64,000 nucleotides of DNA from an uncultured Gemmatimonadota bacterium. GTDB taxonomy: Bacteria > Gemmatimonadota > Gemmatimonadetes > Gemmatimonadales > Gemmatimonadaceae. The stretch is taken from assembly GCA_902826615.1 (NCBI GenBank), contig CADEFN010000001.1, positions 372,001 through 436,000 on the forward strand, given 5' to 3'. Position 1 is the first letter of the stretch; the number at the start of each line of letters is the position of its first letter. A program made the position numbers and the translations under genes. This document shows positions 60,668-64,000 of this stretch, piece by piece. The notes below the pieces were generated by a model. It did no database searches. It was not told where the DNA came from and was given only the letters and a program-made list of their open reading frames with translations.

Positions 60668-63600
60668 TCACGGCCGGCGCGGTGCGTCAAAGGCTCCCGT
60701 CGACTTCACGTTGGACTGCAGCGCATCGGCGCTGACCCATGGGCGCGGGCCAAAGGGAATCGCGCGCGGCCACACCTGATCGAGCGACATGGCGTCGTAC
60801 AACACGCCCCCCTTCATGACGTACTGGGCGTCGATGGTAGCCTTGATGTTGACGAGGGGATTGGTATTGAGAACCATGAGATCGGCCAGCTTGCCCACCT
60901 CGATCGATCCCAGGTCCTTGTCGGCGCCGAGGAAGCGCGCGCCATGCACACTGGCCAGTTCGAGCGCACCGTGGTTGCCTAACGCCGACGCCCCCATCCA
61001 CACTTCCCAATGCGGGGCCAGTCCATGGTGTTCACCATGGCTGCCAATGGCACCCCACCCACCCTGGGCAATGATGTCGGCCATGGCCTGTGCGATGAGG
61101 GGGTAGCTGTAGTCGGTGGCGGGCCGGAGTGAGCGCACGCGCGTGTGCGGCACGAGCTGACGCCAGGGGAACCACAACCGCTGCTTGGCATCCTTCCACA
61201 CGTCGGATTCCTGGAACCAGTATTCAATGCTCCACGCGCCCGGGCCCGCCACTACTAACGTGGGAGAGTATGTGGCACCGGCCTGTCCCAGGAACTTGGC
61301 GCCGTCGCTGTACATCGGGACTTCACTGAAGGCGTGTTCCCACCCGGTCTGCCCATCCATGATGAAGCCGAGGTTCTCGAAGAAGAAGCCGCCTTCTGAT
61401 GTGAGGTTCGTCCCCACGCTTCGCGCGGCCTCGGCCATCCATTGGCGCTGATCGCGGCGTGGTTGCGCGTATTGCTTGATGGAGGTGGCTCCCCAATCCG
61501 CCATCTTCTTCACCATCGCAAAGGCGTCGCGGGCGTTGTTGATCTCGTTGGCGCGGGCGGCGTCGCCTGCCGTGATGTTGTCACCCGTGCTGAAGCCGCG
61601 AGGCCCGATGATTTCGCCGGCCTCGATGAGTTCCGCGGTGGGAAACATGTTCTGGCTGTACATCGAGACGTCCATAGTGGTGGTGACGCCGTACGCCAGA
61701 TAGATCGCCTGCTCGAAATCACGCCGCGGTCGCATGCCACGCCACTCGCGGTAGTGATGTGAGTGCATGTCGACAAAGCCGGGAATGATTGTCTTCCCCG
61801 CCACATTCACCACCTTGTCGACGCCGTTCGTGCTGCAGGCGCCAACGCAGGTGATGCGGCTGCCGCGCACCACCACCGTTCCGCGTTCAATCACCTGCCG
61901 CTTGTTGAGGGTAACGATGCGCGCGTTGGTGAGGGCGACGCTCCCGCTCGGAACGGCACGTGGCACCGAGAGCTTGAGCGAGAGGGTGTCGGTGCGGCCG
62001 GTGCGCAGGTGATGGATGTAAAACGCTGCGCCGCTCGAGTACTCCAGCGTGGTGCTGTCACGCCAGCGCGGGAAGAGACCGCCATCGCGGGTGAGCTGCG
62101 TAACGGCGAACTGGCCTCGGCGCTTTTCGACTCGTTGCGCGGCACTCCCGGTGCCGCCCCACGCCATGGGGGCGACGTACACGTTGTCGCCTTCCTGGAA
62201 GGCCACCCAGTTGCCCGATGGTGATGGGACGATCTCGTCGGCGAAGGGGAAGGTGAGGTGTTCCTGCTGGTCGCGTCCGTCGATGGTGACCGACATGAGC
62301 GCCGTGCCGCCGCGTCCGCTGGCCGCCGCTTTCTCCTCGGGCCAGAAGACTCGTCCTTCGGGGCCCACCGAAGGGCGTGGGAGCTGTCGTCGGGCTTCGC
62401 CACTGATGGCCATGCCTGACGGGCGGTTGATGATCCCGAGCACGACGCCCGTGTCACCTCGCGCGCCGGCGTCGGCCGAGAGGCGGAGAACGTCGAACCA
62501 GACGTTGTGGGACATGGTGCGGCCGCGGGCCGTGGCGCCCTCGCCGCGTGCGACAATCACATAGCGTCCGTCGGCGCTGAACACCGGGTCGGTGTAGTCG
62601 CCGGGCTCACTCGTCAGGCGCTGCGGCGCGCCACCCGTTGCGGGCACCTTCCACACATGACCGCGACCGGTGTCGTCCCATGAGACAAACGAAATCCAGC
62701 GACCATCAGGGCTCCAGGTGGGGGCAAACTCCAGGGGGTCAAAGGCCGCTGCGGTGAGACGACGTGGTGCGCCAGTGGCGCCGTCCTGCAGGTAGACACG
62801 CCCCACGGCCTGGAAAGCAATCGTGCGCCCGTCAGCGCTCGACGACGGCCAGCGGAAGAACTTCGCCACCACGGGTTCGTCGGTAATGCGGAACTCCTTG
62901 CGTGCCATCTGCGAGATGGTGCGACGCACCGGCGCGGTGAAGGGAATGGTGGTCACGGCGCCGGTGGTGGCGTCCACGCGCCGGAGTTTGCCGCCCTGGG
63001 TGATGAGGAGGGAACGCCCGTCCGCTGTCCACTTGTAGCGTGGCAGCACGCCCAGCGTCTTCGATCCGCTTGCCGCCATCGGGTCGATGGGGTCCATGAG
63101 CAGGCGTTCGGCGCCGCTGCGGAGATCGCGCAGCCAGAGGGCGGTTCGCGGTCCAAAGCGGTGTCCCTTGAATTCGAGCACGCCGTCGGGAATCTGACGG
63201 GCAAAGGCCAGCCAGCGTCCATCGGGTGAGACCTCGGGGGCGGCTGCCCCGCCGCTGGAAAAGCGGGCGGCTGCCGCACTTCCGCTTTCACCGGCGGTGA
63301 TGTCGACCACTTCGCCTGTTTTGAAGGTGAAACGTCGCAGCTGGAGCGAGCCCGCGAGTGGTTCGCGTGGTTCGACGTTCATCCCGACCTGATAGAACAG
63401 AAAACGTCCGTCACCCGAAATGGTGGGCCATGCCGGCGCACTGTTGTTGCCACCCGCACCTGCTGCCACGAGTTGGGTGCCCGAACCGCCGTCCCGGTGA
63501 TACATCCAGATCCCGCCGGCTGCGGCACCACCCTCGCCACCGCCACCTCCTCCTCGCGCTGCGCGTCGCACGACGATGAACTGACCATCGGGTGTCCATG

Positions 63601-64000
63601 CCGGTTCGTACGCGGCCACGTTGAGGTCAGAGAAGACCGGCCGCGGACTGGAGCCGTCCGCGTTCATCAGCCAGAGGTTGTACTGGCCTCGGCGGTCGGT
63701 GATAAACGCGATGGTGCGTCCGTCGGGCGAAATGCGGGGCTGGAAGTTGAGCGCCACACCGCTGTTTTGCGTGATGGCAACCGCGTCACCTCCGCTCGCC
63801 GGCATCCGATAGATGTGACCGAGCAGGTCGAAGACGATCCAGCTCCCATCGGGGGAGAGATCGGCCGACATCCACGTTCCCTCGCTCGTGGAGAAGTTGA
63901 TCTCACGTGTGGTGCCACGTGCGAGGGTCACATCCCAGCGCGCCGAGTCGGCTGCCGTGCGCTGGGCCTGAAGTGGGGCTGTGAGGCAGATGGCGAGCAG
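60668..64000 (-). CDS. Beta-propeller/amidohydrolase fusion, exported, 5' end missing
   Basis: At least 1111 codons; the N-terminus runs off the right edge inside a signal peptide (the visible start is LLAICLTAPLQAQ). The first 640 or so residues are TolB/PD40-type propeller blades (LSPDGSWIVFDL, ISPDGRTIAFITDRRGQYNLW, WSPDGRWISFVSW). The C-terminal 400 residues are an amidohydrolase barrel: the metal motif in GFVDMHSHHYREW, the Lys-like NARDAFAMVKKMADWGATSIKQY, a His in SHGEHHG, and LGSIEVGKLADLMVLNTNP. The fusion is known in Gemmatimonadota and related phyla. Predicted to hydrolyse peptides or cyclic amides in the periplasm; substrate unknown. Confidence 0.87.
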   Translation of the reverse strand: MLAICLTAPLQAQRTAADSARWDVTLARGTTREINFSTSEGTWMSADLSPDGSWIVFDLLGHIYRMPASGGDAVAITQNSGVALNFQPRISPDGRTIAFITDRRGQYNLWLMNADGSSPRPVFSDLNVAAYEPAWTPDGQFIVVRRAARGGGGGGEGGAAAGGIWMYHRDGGSGTQLVAAGAGGNNSAPAWPTISGDGRFLFYQVGMNVEPREPLAGSLQLRRFTFKTGEVVDITAGESGSAAAARFSSGGAAAPEVSPDGRWLAFARQIPDGVLEFKGHRFGPRTALWLRDLRSGAERLLMDPIDPMAASGSKTLGVLPRYKWTADGRSLLITQGGKLRRVDATTGAVTTIPFTAPVRRTISQMARKEFRITDEPVVAKFFRWPSSSADGRTIAFQAVGRVYLQDGATGAPRRLTAAAFDPLEFAPTWSPDGRWISFVSWDDTGRGHVWKVPATGGAPQRLTSEPGDYTDPVFSADGRYVIVARGEGATARGRTMSHNVWFDVLRLSADAGARGDTGVVLGIINRPSGMAISGEARRQLPRPSVGPEGRVFWPEEKAAASGRGGTALMSVTIDGRDQQEHLTFPFADEIVPSPSGNWVAFQEGDNVYVAPMAWGGTGSAAQRVEKRRGQFAVTQLTRDGGLFPRWRDSTTLEYSSGAAFYIHHLRTGRTDTLSLKLSVPRAVPSGSVALTNARIVTLNKRQVIERGTVVVRGSRITCVGACSTNGVDKVVNVAGKTIIPGFVDMHSHHYREWRGMRPRRDFEQAIYLAYGVTTTMDVSMYSQNMFPTAELIEAGEIIGPRGFSTGDNITAGDAARANEINNARDAFAMVKKMADWGATSIKQYAQPRRDQRQWMAEAARSVGTNLTSEGGFFFENLGFIMDGQTGWEHAFSEVPMYSDGAKFLGQAGATYSPTLVVAGPGAWSIEYWFQESDVWKDAKQRLWFPWRQLVPHTRVRSLRPATDYSYPLIAQAMADIIAQGGWGAIGSHGEHHGLAPHWEVWMGASALGNHGALELASVHGARFLGADKDLGSIEVGKLADLMVLNTNPLVNIKATIDAQYVMKGGVLYDAMSLDQVWPRAIPFGPRPWVSADALQSNVKSTGAFDAPRRP

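Overview
The window is GC-rich (mid-60s percent by eye), densely coding chromosomal DNA of a Gram-negative bacterium. Outer-membrane barrels (a TonB-dependent receptor, a DUF5916 protein, a porin-like protein), many Sec lipoproteins, paired M16 peptidases, an M55 D-aminopeptidase, DUF2911 and LVIVD-repeat proteins and a beta-propeller/amidohydrolase fusion together suggest Gemmatimonadota (Gemmatimonas-like). That placement is inference from gene content. There is no rRNA operon, only one tRNA (Phe), and no transposase, integrase, prophage block or CRISPR array.

Layout. 1-7.8 kb: a CocE-type hydrolase cut by the left edge, two small proteins, a DUF5916 barrel protein and a two-subunit M16 peptidase operon. 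7.8-12.3 kb: tryptophanase, acyl-CoA synthetase, a TMEM175-type channel, a DUF1801 protein and tRNA-Phe. 12.5-18.6 kb: AI-2E family permease, class C serine hydrolase with an alpha/beta hydrolase, VOC protein and MFS transporter. 18.6-25.7 kb: phosphoglucomutase, two Tat-exported NAD-epimerase paralogues, a PhoX-like lipoprotein and fumarase C. 25.7-36.3 kb: two NarL-type two-component systems flanking a TonB receptor, a CadC-like regulator, an M55 peptidase preceded by a terminator-like leader, and a lipoprotein. 36.3-46.4 kb: GNAT enzyme, DUF2911 protein, a porin/cupredoxin/receptor-Ser-Thr-kinase cluster, an SDR-DUF2867 protein, creatininase and a proline-racemase-family enzyme. 46.7-52 kb: aminotransferase, a degenerate SDR with a divergent TetR regulator and operator, and an ECF sigma/anti-sigma pair. 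52-64 kb: S9 peptidase, a membrane-anchored unknown, an orphan contractile-tail sheath gene, PQQ sugar dehydrogenase, Big2/LVIVD protein, M23 peptidase and the beta-propeller amidohydrolase cut by the right edge.

Many genes are arranged for coupled expression, with 4-bp ATGA overlaps in the M16 pair, both kinase/regulator pairs and the sigma/anti-sigma pair. Secretion and envelope functions dominate, with peptide, amino-acid and sugar scavenging as the main metabolic theme.

The most unusual DNA-level signal is the octamer CGTTAGGC. Its 7-base core occurs 27 times, on both strands, in two coding frames, in stop codons and once between genes. The best candidates for an undescribed system are the cupredoxin/HAMP-kinase/porin cluster (38.4-42.4 kb) and the isolated tail-sheath gene (54.1-55.3 kb).
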